A stretch of 64,000 nucleotides of DNA from Trogon surrucura (GCA_020746105.1 CM036617.1:175302412-175366411); one strand, 5' to 3'; shown: positions 25,476-38,959, numbered from the stretch's first letter. Notes: generated by a model not told the origin, from the sequence alone. Numbers and translations: made by a program.

Positions 25476-27130
25476 AAAAAAATAATTGATCTGTACTACT
25501 TAATTAATAGTAGTAGTAATCTGCCTTTTAGATCTTTATATATACACTTGCAAGAAAAAGTATGTGAACCTTTTGGAATTTCATGGTGTTCTGCATTAAT
25601 TCATCATAAAAAGTGTTCTAACCATCATCTAGGTCAAGAGTATTGACAAACAGAATGTGCAACTGTACTCAGAAGCATCCCTGCAAGAACCTATCAAACT
25701 GGTGTCTTTGATTACAGTTTCCAGCAGCTGTGCAGGGCACGGCCTCTGAATCACCTGATGCTGACTTGTAGTGATTCATCACATCAGGCAAACTTAACAG
25801 TAAAACGAAGAAAAGAGTTATTTAAGAAGAGAAGTCTTCAGGTACAACATCAGAGGCAGAAAATTACAAGTAAAATATATGAAATACAGACACAGATGCC
25901 AGTATTTTTGAACTAGCCTCCCTGAGACACTTCGGGAAACCCCAACTACCTAAAGACCTCAATCAGTTCTGAAGAAAGAACTTGCTAGGAACTGCAAGAT
26001 TGTGGGACTGATGACTGGATGATCCTTTCTGATTAATCTATGATCTTCTTTTTCCTTCTTAACCTGGCTTCATGTCCAATGCATGCATGCTTGAAGATTT
26101 ACTCCTCTACCTCTTGGTTACTTTCTAGACTATAGGTTTTGGATATAAATTCAGATTCCTCTGATGACTGAGCTCTGATGAAGAATGGTTATACTTTAAA
26201 CAGCTGTAGAATCTATATAACTGCAGGTTGTTTTTTTTCTTTTTCCTGAGAGAGGGTTATCATTTTTTGTTTGAACTGCTGGCTGACTACTACTTTCCAA
26301 GCCTGAGTAGTTTAATTATACCTTTAAGCCCTGTAAGAACTGCTATTAACATATATTAAATATTTTATTTAAAGTATTTAAATAAACAACTATTTAGCCA
26401 AAGTTGTGATATTTGGTTTTGACTTTCTTGTGTAAAAGCTACACTATGGAGATTTTGAATGTTATTAATAGACATGGTAACCAAACAACTTGCTCATGCT
26501 ACCTCACAGAACTGAGATCTCCAGGATTCTGTGCAACAGGTACAGACATTGCCATTATCTCATGATAATTCTATGTTATGATGTTCTGTATCCGGCATTT
26601 TGGCAATACCCAGCTTCCATCCGTCCCTTGAAGCTATGATTCTAATGAAACAGGATGCAGGGAAACAAATATCTTCAATTTATTTGCAGCAGTCTGTTTG
26701 TTTACACCTGAAGACACTGAGAGGGCACATGGGACTCAAACCCTTCTAGACCTTCTGATACACAGAGCCATGAGAAATTCCATTCTTCTTTGTGGAACAG
26801 CTTCAAGTTTTGCCATCACATCTGCTGTCTTACTGCAATGGCTGAACCACGTAGGGGATGGAGTGAGGAAAGAATGAAAACCAGGCAACCTTATCAGAAA
26901 GAAAGCCTCATAGTTATTAAAAAGACACTTCAACAATCTTGTCATGAAGAGCAAGCAACATGACAGATATTTAGAGAGAAGATTTTTCTTGTTACTGCTT
27001 TTAATATTTTAGTAATTTACTTGAATAAATAAATGAAAAACAGCCTTCAGTACCAGCAGAATTAGAATTAGCATACAAGAAAGACTTTTTCTAAGTTTCT
27101 ACCCTTTTTTCTCTGGTGCTTTTCTCACCT

Positions 27131-27909
27131 GTCCAAGGGCAAGTGTAGAGTCTTGCACTTGGGAAGGAATAACCTCATTTGTCAGTATAGGTTGGGGACT
27201 GCCCTGCTGGAGAGCAGTGCAGGGGAAAGGGACCTGGGGGTTCTAGTGGACAGCAGGATGACCATGAGCCAGCAACGTGCCCTCGTGGCCAAGAAGGCCA
27301 ATGGCATCCTGGGGTGTATTAGAAGGGGAGTAGCAAGTAAGTTGAAAGAGGTCCACCTGCCCCTCTACTCTGCCCTGGTGAGGTCACACATGGAATATTG
27401 TGTCCAGTTCTGGGCCCCTCAGTTCAAGAGAGACAGGGAACTGCTTGAGAGAGTCCAGCGCAGAGCCACAAAGATGATGAAGGAAGTGGAACATCTCCCT
27501 TATGAGGAAAGGCTGAAGGAGCTGGGTCTCTTTAGCTTGGAGAAGAGGAGGCTGAGGGGTGACCTCATTAATGTTTATAAATATGTCAAGGGTGAGTGTC
27601 AGGAGGACGGAGCCAGGCTCTTTTCAGTGACGTCCACTGACAGGAAAAGGAGCAATGGGTGGAAGCTGGAACATAGGAGGTTCCATAAAAATATGAGAAA
27701 GAACTTTTTCACAGTGAGGGTGACCGAGCACTGGAACAGGCTTCCCAGGGAGATTGTGGAGTCTCCTTCTTTGGAGACATTCAAAACCCGCCTGAACGCA
27801 TTCCTGTGTGCTCTGCTGTAGGTGGTCCTTGCTCTGGCAGGGGGATTGGACTAGATGATCTTTGAGGTCCCTTCCAACATCTAACATTCTGTGATTCTGT
27901 GATTCTGTG
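27131..27909 (+). mobile_element. CR1 LINE, 5'-truncated copy
   Basis: The copy starts abruptly inside the reverse-transcriptase part of ORF2, runs through the rest of the coding region and a short 3' UTR, and ends in tandem ATTCTGTG octamers near 27888-27909. The terminal block GGTCCCTTCCAACATCTAA next to the octamers is shared with the 60.3-kb copy, so both belong to one subfamily. Only about 780 bp are present, typical of incomplete target-primed reverse transcription. The open coding frame argues that the insertion is comparatively young. Confidence 0.95.
27153..27821 (+). pseudogene. CR1 ORF2 C-terminal fragment (reverse transcriptase thumb and tail)
   Basis: A 222-codon frame is open to its normal stop at 27819-27821. 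It contains residues conserved in CR1 ORF2 after the catalytic core: [20 protein letters not shown] near residue 45, [19 protein letters not shown] near residue 78, RVQRRATKM near residue 100, and [20 protein letters not shown]. It is closely similar to the end of the 583-codon frame at 60395-62146, with a few replacements in each block. The palm motifs (DxxKAFD, FADD) lie upstream of the truncation and are absent, so it cannot be an active enzyme. The annotated ATG is simply the first in-frame methionine inside the fragment. Confidence 0.93.
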
Positions 27910-30900
27910 TAATTCTTTTTGTATCGTAAGCCAGAATAACCTCCTGGAGTTCTGGAAAGGGTAATATAATGAAAGTGTGTCTGCATCATGAGCTCTTTGT
28001 TTAGGAGGAGTAGGATGTGTTTTGTTTAGTTTTATTTGTTTGGGTTTTTTCATGGTTTTAATCACAGTTTGATGCTTTTTCATTGGTTTTCAGATAAAGT
28101 TTGAAAGGTACACAATAGTCTTCCTCAACATTATTTGATGAAAGGGGCTCCTATGTGTTATACACGCGCTGTCAATATTTGTCAGACCTTTACCCTATCG
28201 CTCAAAACAGGCTAAGCAATGGCGACCTGGCAGGTGAACCATTGTTAAAATGAGATAAAACCAGGTCAGGCCAAGGGAAACCTGAGTAAGTCCTGAGACC
28301 CTGCACTGCCTGGCTGGGTAAAATTTGTGGCCTTGTATTACTAGGGACAAAATCATATTTGCTGGACTGCAGCTACGCTGCCATCCCCTTTTAGCCTTGG
28401 TTGCTCAGTTTCTACAAATACCATGTCTACTTCTTTTTCCTAGTAGTTAGTATTGCATGTTGTCACTAACAGAAGATCTTTTCTACATATCAGTCATTTG
28501 CCTAGGAGCAACTATTAAATGACTCTTGTAACAGAAAAAGCAATGATTTCTTATGTCTTTCACAATGACTCTCATTTGGATCACTTATAAAATACCTTTT
28601 TTTCTTGTTGGAGTCAAAGGTATTTTATATAGTTTTCATCTCTTCCTTTGCAAAGCCCGCACTGCTTTTCACAGAGAAAATGGGTGTCTGGAAGATGCAT
28701 ATGAGTGACTTGGTTAGCTCTCGCAGGTAACAAAGGTGATCAGTAATGCATCTTGTCTATGTTGAGTGAGCTGTCAAGCTTGTGGGATGCTCCAGAAGAC
28801 GACAACAGGAAATCTTCAGGTTCATAATCTTCTCCTCCCTTATTTTTCTTATCCACAATGCATTCTTCACGAGGCGGAATTAAATGAAACCTTACTTTGC
28901 TGTTGTTGAACAGTTATTTTCCCAGTAGAGTATAGCCTCTGTTTTGCTTGGTTTCAATTCTTTTAGAACAAAGATAAAACACACACATCCTTTTGCAGTG
29001 AGCTGGTGTACTGAAAGAATAAAAGAAGAATGAAAATAGTACAATCAGCTCAGAACAGGATGTTTATAGAAGTCGATTCAGAGTAAAAATGTGTACTTGT
29101 AAAAGCAATTAAATGATATTCAACCAAACTACTGTCTGAAGATACACGATATCATTAACAGAGAAAAAAAAAAAAAGTAGTCCTTTTCAATACTAAGGTA
29201 ACTATATATATAAAAATTAAAAGATAGTTCTTGGGAAATGTCTTATTCGACGCCAGTGCCACCAGGTGGGTGACTGCAAACATCCTTATTTCTTACTCAT
29301 CTGGTAGAAAGACAAAAAATAATTATTATAATTGTGTGAAAATATTTTGCAGAAAATATCTGTATTATATATTTTGAAATGTATTTATAGCCAAATATAT
29401 ACTTTCTCCTCCTCCCATGGCTTTGATGAAACAAAAAGTGTTTTTTACTTGCTTTGCTGCTTGAGCTGTGTGAAAGGAAGAAACACTTTTTCCTGCTGAG
29501 CATCTCACTGTCCTTTTTAAGACCTATCTCTCCTGCTTTCATGAAACTTTGCATAAAGCTAATATATCTCATCAGTCATGAGAAGGCATAAGGATCACTT
29601 CCACAGTAAATTTCTGACAGTGGAATAGTTTGATAATTTTCATTTGGAAGCAGAAGACTAAACACACATTTCTTTCTTTTTAATGACAGAGGGAGAAAAG
29701 AAGGGAAACATATGGATATCGTCACTGATTATCCAAAATTCTGCTTATAACTTATAATCATATCCTGTCTCTTGGAGTAAGTTTTCATCATGCATAAGGA
29801 ATGGGCAATCTTTTATTGGCAAAGGGTGCTAGAAAGATTTGTGTTTGACGACTTAGGACTTGATGTATAGATAGATTTTAGTGTCATTACACAGAGCATT
29901 TCAACACTCAACTCTGAGGGACTTAGGCCCTATCCAACGTGTAAGGGAGTTAAGAAACCTAAGAATTCAATACAAAAATCTGCAAACCTCAGTAGACTGC
30001 TGTAAGCCAAGCACTGGTAACTCTACAGAGAGTGTTTTGATTCTTACCTCTCAGATATCTGAAAACGCAGTGTGTTCCTAAAGGAGAAGATGCTAGGATT
30101 TACAATTTTCATCCCTCTTCTATAGCTGTGTAAAGAGGGTCCTACTCTGAAAAGAGAAGCAATAATCAATCTCTTCTAAAACAGATGAAAACAAAAACTG
30201 CTGAACTTTTCAATTATATAATGATTAGAGTAAGATACAGAAAATGGATCAAATTCTTAATCATTCTGGATGAGATGAAGGGAAAAAAAGTACTCTTTTG
30301 TCATTAGAAATTTTTCTATCTATTAACCTGAAGATTAGTTTTGAATGGTTGCTCTGACTCCTTCTGCATAAACTTACATTTTGAATGAATAATCTATAAT
30401 TTAGTCATAATGAATATTTGAAGTAAATATTTCTCTCACTGTTCTCAAGATTTAGTCATGTAAGTAAAAGAAGTAGAGCTGAATGACTACTCTTTCTGTG
30501 AATATTAGCTTTGTAGAGTATGTCAAATAGCCAAGGAATTAAAAGAGAGTACTATAATCATTCTGTTTAGGTTTTGCTCACACCTTCTTTCTCGCTAAAC
30601 CATTTCTTCCAATTAAAATGGAACTTAAATTCTGAACACCTCACATATTAGGTAGCTAAGATGAAGAAATACCTAACAGGATTTTGAGAAAAACAATGAG
30701 CTACTTGGCATTGTCAAGATGGTGGCATCTTAGCATTCACTGAAGCTAGAGTTTTTAGAGACTTGAAAGAAAATGAAGCGCTTAAAATACATAGCTACTG
30801 GAAAAACGTATGCATAGTACCTGTACATCAGTTTTGAGGATTACAGTCCCACTGGAAATTAGACTTAAGTGGCATTTATCAACAAACTTTGTGGACCAGG

Positions 30901-33900
30901 AGTTGGATCCCTTCAGCTTTGCTTAGTTCATTGGATGAGGACTGGTATTACTCCCTAGAGATAGGAGGGTTAAATCTATACTAAAAACCATCACAGTTTG
31001 TACTCCATGCTTTTGTAACAAATGGGAGACTGTCTCTATGATTAATCATAATGAAGGTGAACTATTTAGCAAGCATTCCCAATGAAGGACTCCAAGTACT
31101 GCTATGATTCTAAGGAGAAGTAAAAATCCCCTAAAACTTTAAATCATTGCAGCTGAAATTTTGCAAGATATTGAAAAGTTAAAAAGAATTGGCAAGGAGG
31201 AAAGAAGTAGTAAGTATTGACTGAAAATACAAACTATTTCATGTTTTCCTCGGTGGAGATCACCAAGAAGTAGTTGTAAATCTCCACATTTATTTCACTC
31301 TTCTGTGTAATCTGCTATATCAAATAATCAACAGAAATGGAAAATTGACTTTGAAGAAATAATAGTAATAATTTCTCTGGTTTCCTGTCACTTTGTTTCA
31401 ATGATAAACATATATCTCACGTTTGAGAAACTGTAAGATGTTTCAGAAACTGCAGATTTAAACCAGAGACATTGTTCAAAAGTGAACATTTAAGAATGAT
31501 TTAAGTGTATGGTAGTGATTAAAGAGGAAGATAATACAGACTGATGAATGTCTACTGTACAATAGTATCGGTTTTCTTGGTAATGAGTATTCCAATGCAA
31601 TTTCTGCAAAATCTAATGAACCCCAAATACTTTTAGAGTAGGAAATTATTTTGAACTGAGTTGGTTTACCTATTCACATAATTTTTATGAAAGTTAAAGA
31701 GCTAGTGAGTGAGGATCATCAATTTCTTGATATAGACAGATATGCTGAGAAAATAGAACATCCAGAACATTATATTCAAAGGAAAACACATGCCAGTGCA
31801 GCCCAGCAGCTCAGTCCTAAGTGAACCGTATTTCTCTTCATATAGTTAGATAAATTAAATTACGTGAGGGTTGCATATATATCAGCCTGTTATAGTTCGC
31901 CAGTTACAGTATAGGCAGAAGAAGACAGGGATATTTGAGAAGCAATACAGAATGATCAGTGAATGCTAGTACCTCAAGAAGTAGTAGTTCCTGCAATTGT
32001 AGTGGTACACTTCACATCTAGAAATAAGCAGGGTAATTTTCCACAAAATAAAGTTTGTCTTTTACAATTAAATATCAGAAGCTTTGTGAAACTCGTGACC
32101 ACTTTGAAAATAGTCTTGGAAGACATTATCAGTCTAAACCATTCCATGTGATTTTTTTCTTTATGACAGTCATTTCATACATCCTTGTTTTTTTGTGGAT
32201 AAGCAACATCTATCATACTGTAGCAAGGGAGTTACTCTATTGACCAGATACTTCTTTATCCCTTTATTTAATTGTCCTGGGAGCTGTACACATCAACTGT
32301 GACATATGCACCTTCATGACTGGCAGAATTAGAACACTTAATAAAAGCTAAATTGGTGCACCTTTGTGTGAGTATGTGCAATCTGCAGGAAAGATAATAC
32401 AAATGTGACATTACTTGTGACAATTTAGGACGTGTAACAAAATAGGGTTTAGAATTACAGAAACAGTGGGAAATATTTAAATTGTTCCTAACTCTATATG
32501 TCAAACAATAGAGAATGAATTCAAGTGTTTTTTCTCTGCTGGGTATTTCAAATATTTCACAATGTGTTCTTGTCCTGTAGTGGAACAAGAGACATTTTTG
32601 TACACAAATTCAAAAAAGAATTTTTGAAAGGTAAACATATTCTATTTCTATTTGCTAAAATTATCTAAAACCACATAGATTAATGAATGTTAAATCTTAC
32701 AGGCTCATAGCATTTAAATTTTAGATCTTTATTCCCTATTGTCTATGAAATAGGATATCTTCCCAGATTGTACCTTTCATACTAAATTATGCGGACCGAT
32801 CTCAATTAAGAGAGATGATTTATCAGATATAAAAAGTCAGACTCCAGATACTATAATGTAGTAAAAAAAATGTAAACTGCTATGATTAAATAAACATTTT
32901 TTGTTCATTCAGCAAAAAGTCAGACCAATACAGGCAGGAAAGATCTAAAGCAACAGCAACATGAAATCTTTTTTATCTTTTCTAACATAAAAGACTTTTA
33001 TTTTTTTTCCCAAAAATAAGACTCCGGCACATTAAAAATGTTCAATTTAGATAAACCACATTTCAGTCTGAAGAATGGTTCAATGGGTTTCAAACTGGTT
33101 CCAACAGTGGGATAGGCTTTCCTTCCACCTGGAAAGTCTCAGTTTCTGGAGGTAGCTCATGTCTTGGAAGCAGCACAGCTACTGCCCTGCACAGCCCAGT
33201 ACATTTGCTTGGGTGAGAAGTACATGTCCAACACCTGACCTGGCTCACTTAAGGCTGTTTGCTATCTGTGAGTAGTGTTTCAGTATGCTGTCCAGGCATA
33301 CCGTTGCCTAGTAAATCTTCGTAATTAATCCGATCCCTTTTCTTTGGGCCAGCCTGAGAGCATGCTAAGCTCCAAGATCATTTTGATTAGTTTTCCATGT
33401 GGGAGCTTATGGCAAAATTACACTTGCAAAACTCAAACCTTAAAAAATATTTCTCTTTTTGGAACAGATTCGAATCAAAGCACAATCTACTTTTGCCTCA
33501 CTGCTATGCAAAAGCATTAATGATCAAAGTGTAGAGGTCCTAATATAGCTTTTTGAATTGTAAGACATCTACTAGTAGAGGACAAATGAGCCAAAAATGG
33601 ACTCCAACATGTAAATCCACCCTTTGATGTCATATGCCCAGGACCTGAACCAAAACCAGAAAATCGATAAAAGACTCCAATTGAATTTGGTGAGCTTGGA
33701 GGTCCAACTGTAACTGAAGTATATGCTCTGATTCACATTAAAGTGAGACATGATTCTACTCCATTTCTCCAAGACGGTTTTTATCTTAGTAGAGATGTTG
33801 CTATGCATTCTGACGTTCTAAACCACAAATTTAGATACCCAGATTTAATTTAAGTAAAAGATGGATTATGGATTACCTCTCTAATATTTGAAATTAGTGT

Positions 33901-36367
33901 ACTTTGACTCATTCTATGCCCAGCTGGCTAAGTCTGTATCAGTTTCTGAATATTCAGTGACAAACGTAATATTAAAGAGACTACTCATAGTCCTAGTCTC
34001 TTCAAGGTTTCAGAACATTTTACAGAAAAGTTGGGAAATCTGTCAATCTTGGGATAAAAGAAAAATAAATAAAACTAAGAAATATTTAATAGAAAATATA
34101 GAAGAGATTTCCCTGAGACACTAAATTAAAAATAAATGAATGAAAGCAAATTTCTTTCACTGCTGTCCTTTCTATCATCAGTTTAGGTCACATCTGTGGG
34201 ATTTGAAACAGTTGTATAATTTTAATATTCTTGCTCATAAACAGATTCATGACTATAAAGAAACCACATGACCTTTCAGTAATACAGTAAAATAGATCAA
34301 GCCCCTTGTATGTGTTTTAGAACTCAATTCATAGTTTTAATATGGTGGGAAATTATTCCCATTGTGTGTCCTAATTGTGGCATAGAAGTTCATTTCAAGT
34401 TTTAATTTCTGGCATTTGGATGAAAGAAAACATTCAACTGATGATGTGTGGATTCTCCTGTTTCACAGTTTAGTGCGAATGCAAAAATCCCTCACATTCA
34501 TGTGGGAATTCAGGGAAAGTAAAATCAAAAGTGTTGTTCGGTTGGGATACTCTTGGACAGCCCTACCTGCCATAGAAACAAACAGGCTTTTTCCCCTAAG
34601 CTAATAGGCAAATCTGTTCTTTCTAGATAGTTATATTTCTATAATATTCATGCTAAAGTATCAAATATCTGTAGTGGGACCAAAGGTCATCTAGGACAAG
34701 TGAACAGGATAAATGTATATTTATTAAGTACTAGTCCAGGAAGTCCTGTTCTCACAAAGGGTATGAACACAGTCATCTTTGAGACTGAATTGAAACATTC
34801 TTCCTCAAACGACCATGACACAATTTCTTGGGAATTCATGTCATTGACTGTGCTGAATCATCTTGACGTTAGTAAAATATTACGCATTCTTTGCTTTCTT
34901 ATCCTGCTATTGTGAGATATGTATACATGCTGTCATACTGTACTTTAGATTTTTAGGGCTTGGTCCCCTTTAAATTATTTAGTATTTCAGGAAGAAAAAT
35001 ATTTAGATATATACCTAAAGTTGTATAAGTAGCTATTGTACATGCAACAGTTAGAGAATCTCTAAGTCTCATTTTGTCTTTCTGCTAGGTAACAGAAAAT
35101 ATCTGAGGCGACGCAGGTCGGATAAGATACTGGACTAGAACCTGCACACAACACATTACACATCTGAACAGAGGCAAAAAACAAGCTTATCTCCACTCAG
35201 AAGAACATGCAGGACTTCTTGTAGCAATGCCAGCATAAGAGCTATGTCATGAAAGAGTATATCTTTGCCTCCATTCAGGGTTCTAATTATACTATGGGAG
35301 GAGAAGTTCTCTAGAGAATTGCCCAATTACTCCAGATATTTTTCTGTTTCCAAAAATCTTGTATGGCCAGCTAGTATTGGCATACATCTATCTAGCAGTC
35401 AAAACTTGTCTCTGGGCTGAAGCAAAAAAAAAATCTTTTCAAGGTTTTGATTGATGGAAATGCACTATAGCAGTGCCATTCTTCAGAACAAGATCATGCG
35501 TTATTACTCTCTTTTTAGCAAAGAATTGTATTTTTTAATGGGATCTTTAAGGAAAGATCTCTCCTTGCCTCTCATACCTCTTAACATGGGGTCTACTAGA
35601 AAACTACAAGGACTGAGATTCTTTCGACCAGAGTATTGTAGTTCCTAGGAGATCGATCATGGCAGACTAAACTAAGCATTCTGCAAAGCTAGAGCAAATA
35701 AGTTGCCAAGTACTATAGTTATTGGAACTGAAATGCACATGTGTTCATGTGCATGTGCATATGAAAGGTCTTGGAAGAGGACAAGAGGTATTAAACTGTA
35801 TAAAACGACAAGCAAGGAGGCAGTAAAGAAGTGTTGGGTGGCCTAGTCGATGACCAAGTGTGAGGATCATGAACTCATACTAAGCTAATAATTGTCAGGC
35901 ATTTTCCATTCCTAAAAGAGAAAGAATTTAAGGGGGAATTTGAAGGGAAAACGAAGACAATCCTGTGAACATTTACAGGAAGTTGCTTACAAGAATCACA
36001 AGTGACCCATACACGTTTAAAAAATGTACCAAAAGTGCTGGAAATTAAGTTTAATGGCCAATTGAAGAAAGATACAGACTTACTAAATATTGAAGAAAGC
36101 AGCAAGAGTAAAAAGCTCTGCCTCCTTTTAATTGCAGAGACCAGAATATACTAGAGATGATAAAGGTGAAGACAGTGATCAGATCCAGTGAGAAGTGTGT
36201 TATGAGTAGACAGCAGGTCAGCAAACCAACCTTTACCAAAGCAATCTGTGTCAATGTTAGGAAGACAGAAGATTCTGAAATAGTAAAATGCTCGTGAAAG
36301 GCTGAAGCATGTTCTTATGATGAATTAATTTCTTTTTGGAATGATGTTTTATAGCCCAAGAACAAAG
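27910..36367. other. AT-rich non-coding stretch
   Basis: No gene or recognisable transposon. There is a T-rich run near 28015-28060, an A13 run near 29163-29175 and a short TA repeat near 29203. Open frames do not exceed 110 codons and none shows a known motif. The sequence is of uniform AT-rich character. Confidence 0.6.
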
Positions 36368-36418
36368 TGTGAGGAGAGTTCCCATTCTCACTTTATCAGT
36401 CAATCCAACTAAACTGAG

Positions 36419-36424
36419 TTTATT
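36419..36424 (-). terminator. Polyadenylation signal of the 36.4-kb LTR
   Basis: Minus-strand AATAAA, downstream of the TATA box at 36524-36530 and about 50 bp from the proposed LTR end. Confidence 0.55.
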
Positions 36425-36523
36425 AACAAATGAAAGCTGACAATTGTTTGCAGGTTCCGATATCGGTGGAGAAGAGCACTTACTACACTACACCCAGTTC
36501 TAAGGTTCAAATAAAAATCCAGA

Positions 36524-36530
36524 TTTTATA
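36524..36530 (-). promoter_or_regulatory. TATA box of the 36.4-kb LTR
   Basis: Minus-strand TATAAAA, 105 bp upstream of AATAAA on the same strand, as expected for the U3/R part of an LTR. Confidence 0.55.
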
Positions 36531-36896
36531 CACACCAACATAAAGATGAGAGCTCTCAACCTTGAGGAGTGAGCTTGGCTGGGGTCCCAAACCAAGGAGG
36601 GAGGCCCCGGCTGCAGGACCCCATTTTAAAACTTAGTCGAATCTGAGCTGTGGTCAGTCAAAGGCCTCCCATTGGCTACCAGCTAATTTCTTGGTCATAC
36701 ACCTAGGCTGGTGGGCTAGGCTTAAACTAGCCAGAAACTTCCAGAAATTTCTAACTGCTTCTCTGAAATCTGCCTGGCAACTACTGTGAAGGGAGGCATC
36801 CCAGATCAAGGGAATGCATTTGCCACACGAGGAGACTCAATTGATATTTGTGTGTGTTGTGCCATCTGCTCACCTCATGTACGGCATTGTATCCCA

Positions 36897-38130
36897 CAAA
36901 TCTCAGTTTTCAGTGAAGTACAAGTGTCAATTTTGGAATGCTCACAACCAGAGTACAGCACAAATTCATATCTGGATGTATGTGCAAAATCCGCTCCAAA
37001 AGCCCAGTCTCTGTTCCCATAAGTATTTGATGTATTTAAGCAGGGACTTTTAAGAAGGGACTGGAACCAATTTTTTTTTCTTAATCTCTTTTTCTTTTTT
37101 TCCACAAGTCTCATTTCAAAACACCTCCCTCATGCACATGAACACTGCCCAAACCCTCTGGGAGGATCTGAAGCTAAGCCAGAAATCTGAGACTATGTTT
37201 CTGAAGTTAGACATTTGTCCAGTAACACAGGATCTGCAGTCCCATTCATACCTTCTCAGATTCTTGATTTTGTAAAGACAAAGTCAACAAATGGGCTAGG
37301 TTGCAAGGACAGTTTGACTGAAAGGCGATATGCTAGAAAACAGCAGAATGACATTAGGAAGATGTTAAAGTGGGTGATAGAAAGAGGATTATGGGCTTCC
37401 AGGCAGTACAAATACTGTGTGAAAATTTAAGATATTTGTCTAGGAGCATGATCAGTAACTAGGAGAGGACAGCAACCAGCTAATCAAAGATAACAGGGGA
37501 CCAGCCTGGGCACTGTTTATGCACTTAGTCATAATATTGTTTTGAATCATGCAAGAATCAGGAGGTGATGAAAAAAGAGGCTGAAAAATGCTGCCAGGCC
37601 ACTGAAACTGGGTGTATTTTGTCTGTGCTTCAGTTTCTTTCATCTCGTGGGTGAATGAGGGAGAGCAGGGGGACCTCGGGTTGTTCTCTTGCTGAAAGTA
37701 AGGTTGTAGCATGAAATCAGAAATACTAAAGATGCCAAAAGGGTCACATAGAAAAAGCTACTAGAAAAGAAAACCACAACATACTGCGATAAAACGTAAA
37801 AGGATGAAATGTACAAAACCCCTTGTTTAAGTAATTTCAAACTGAAAAACATAAATGTAATAAACTTTTGTATTATTGCCTTCTGTGCACATGACTGCAC
37901 TTTTGCTTATTTTGAAAAAATTATTTTAATCCTATGTGAAGTAAAGATGCAGAAGCCTTGCTCCTAGAGCTATTTTCTCATGTTTAAAGTTTATAAGAAA
38001 ATGCTAAAGCTGTTAAAGTTCTAAAATATAAAAATAAGCTGCTTTAAGGGGTTTGTTTTGAAAAGCTACGTGTTAAATAGTACAATATTGGAAACATCAA
38101 ATATCATAACAGCTAGTTCTTCTCTACCAG
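36897..38130. other. Non-coding spacer between two LTRs
   Basis: No gene and no recognised repeat. Frames are under 90 codons. AT content rises again compared with the LTRs on either side. Confidence 0.55.
38126..38130 (+). repeat. Left target-site duplication ACCAG
   Basis: ACCAG immediately precedes the TG start of the solo LTR and is repeated exactly at 38920-38924 after its CA end. Confidence 0.88.
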
Positions 38131-38919
38131 TGTCACGGGTTAGGGCTGGGCCAGCCACTAATGTGGACAGATGCTCTCTAACCCCCTCTTCCCCCCCCAA
38201 ACGGGAAGAGAAAAGGGAATGAGGCAGAGAGACTTACGGGTTAGAAAAGTAGAACAGCTGTAATGAAAATAATGGAAATAATGGTGAAAAGATAAAAGTA
38301 AAGAACTATATACAACTATAGGTAGTAGCCCGATATCAAACCCGACTCCCTCCCCCGATAGCAATCCCCACTGGTGCTGCAGAGCAGGAGGCACTGGGGA
38401 AACCCCAGGCTCAGCGGCGGCGGGAGCTGGATACAGGGAGCTGGATTCGGGAACTCAGGATCCAGATCAAAAGCAGGAGGTTAGATGGAGTCCTCTCTGG
38501 ACACTGGCCATTGCAGAAAAGGGCAGAAAAAAGGGACAAAACTCTCGTGATCACTCAATTTATACTAAATATGACTTATATGGGATGGAATACTCTCGTT
38601 GGTCACCCGTCCTGTCTATTACCCCCCGGAGGTGCAACCTTTTACTTCCTTGTGCCCCCCTCTTACTACCCAGCACCCCCAGCGTGGCACACAAGAGCCA
38701 GCAGTGGCCTTGGTCACTGTAGGAATAAGTATAAGCAAGAGCCTTTCTGCATCCCAGTCCCAGGCAGTAACTGTAAACATGAGGTGTTATCGCTGCCAGT
38801 AGCACACACTGTCTGCAAAAACATTCTGTTAACTTCAGAACGTGCAGCCTTTCAGAAGAGACTAAACTGAAAAGTAAAAATCACTAAACAGAACTGGGTT
38901 TTTAGCTAAACCCAGGACA
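38131..38919 (-). mobile_element. 789-bp solo LTR with perfect 5-bp target duplication
   Basis: The plus strand starts TGTCACGGGTT and ends AACCCAGGACA; the reverse complement of the end, TGTCCTGGGTT, matches the start at 9 of 11 positions, the inverted termini of an LTR. The element is flanked on both sides by ACCAG (38126-38130 and 38920-38924), a perfect 5-bp target duplication of the size made by ERVL-type and some other retroviral integrases. On the minus strand a TATAAA lies at 38559-38564. The middle is GC-rich with C-runs. Reading frames of 67-119 codons inside it are shadows. No internal viral genes are present, so it is a solo LTR left by recombination. Orientation is inferred from the TATA box and from resemblance to avian LTRs. 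Confidence 0.88.
38559..38564 (-). promoter_or_regulatory. TATA-like box in the 789-bp LTR
   Basis: Minus-strand TATAAA within the central part of the LTR, the only good TATA match on that strand in the element. It supports minus-strand orientation. Confidence 0.45.
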
Positions 38920-38924
38920 ACCAG
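38920..38924 (+). repeat. Right target-site duplication ACCAG
   Basis: Exact copy of 38126-38130, directly after the LTR end. Confidence 0.88.
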
Positions 38925-38959
38925 TTACAGGTACATTATATTCACTAATTCTAATGTAT

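Larger units (their letters stand above)
16788..27130. other. AT-rich non-coding stretch
   Basis: No recognised gene. It contains poly-A near 18589-18603, an inverted repeat at 21456-21494 (listed separately) and a T/G-rich run near 25430-25475. The longest frames are 116 codons at 23711-24061 and 74 codons at 24131-24355; neither shows a known motif, and no start context or splice structure supports them. Confidence 0.55.
36368..36896 (-). mobile_element. Probable solo LTR of an endogenous retrovirus, borders tentative
   Basis: On the minus strand the block has a GC-rich U3-like part, TATAAAA at 36524-36530, and AATAAA at 36419-36424, about 105 bp downstream, followed by roughly 50 bp ending in CTCCTCACA. 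This is the compact order expected of an LTR. A tentative far border gives flanks CAAAG (36363-36367) and CAAAT (36897-36901), a 5-bp duplication with one mismatch, but the terminal match is weak and the upstream limit could lie nearer 36790. No retroviral coding sequence adjoins. Confidence 0.6.

Noticed and set aside
38511-38870. 119-codon plus-strand frame
   Set aside because: It lies wholly within the solo LTR at 38131-38919, on the strand opposite to the LTR promoter, with no viral protein similarity.
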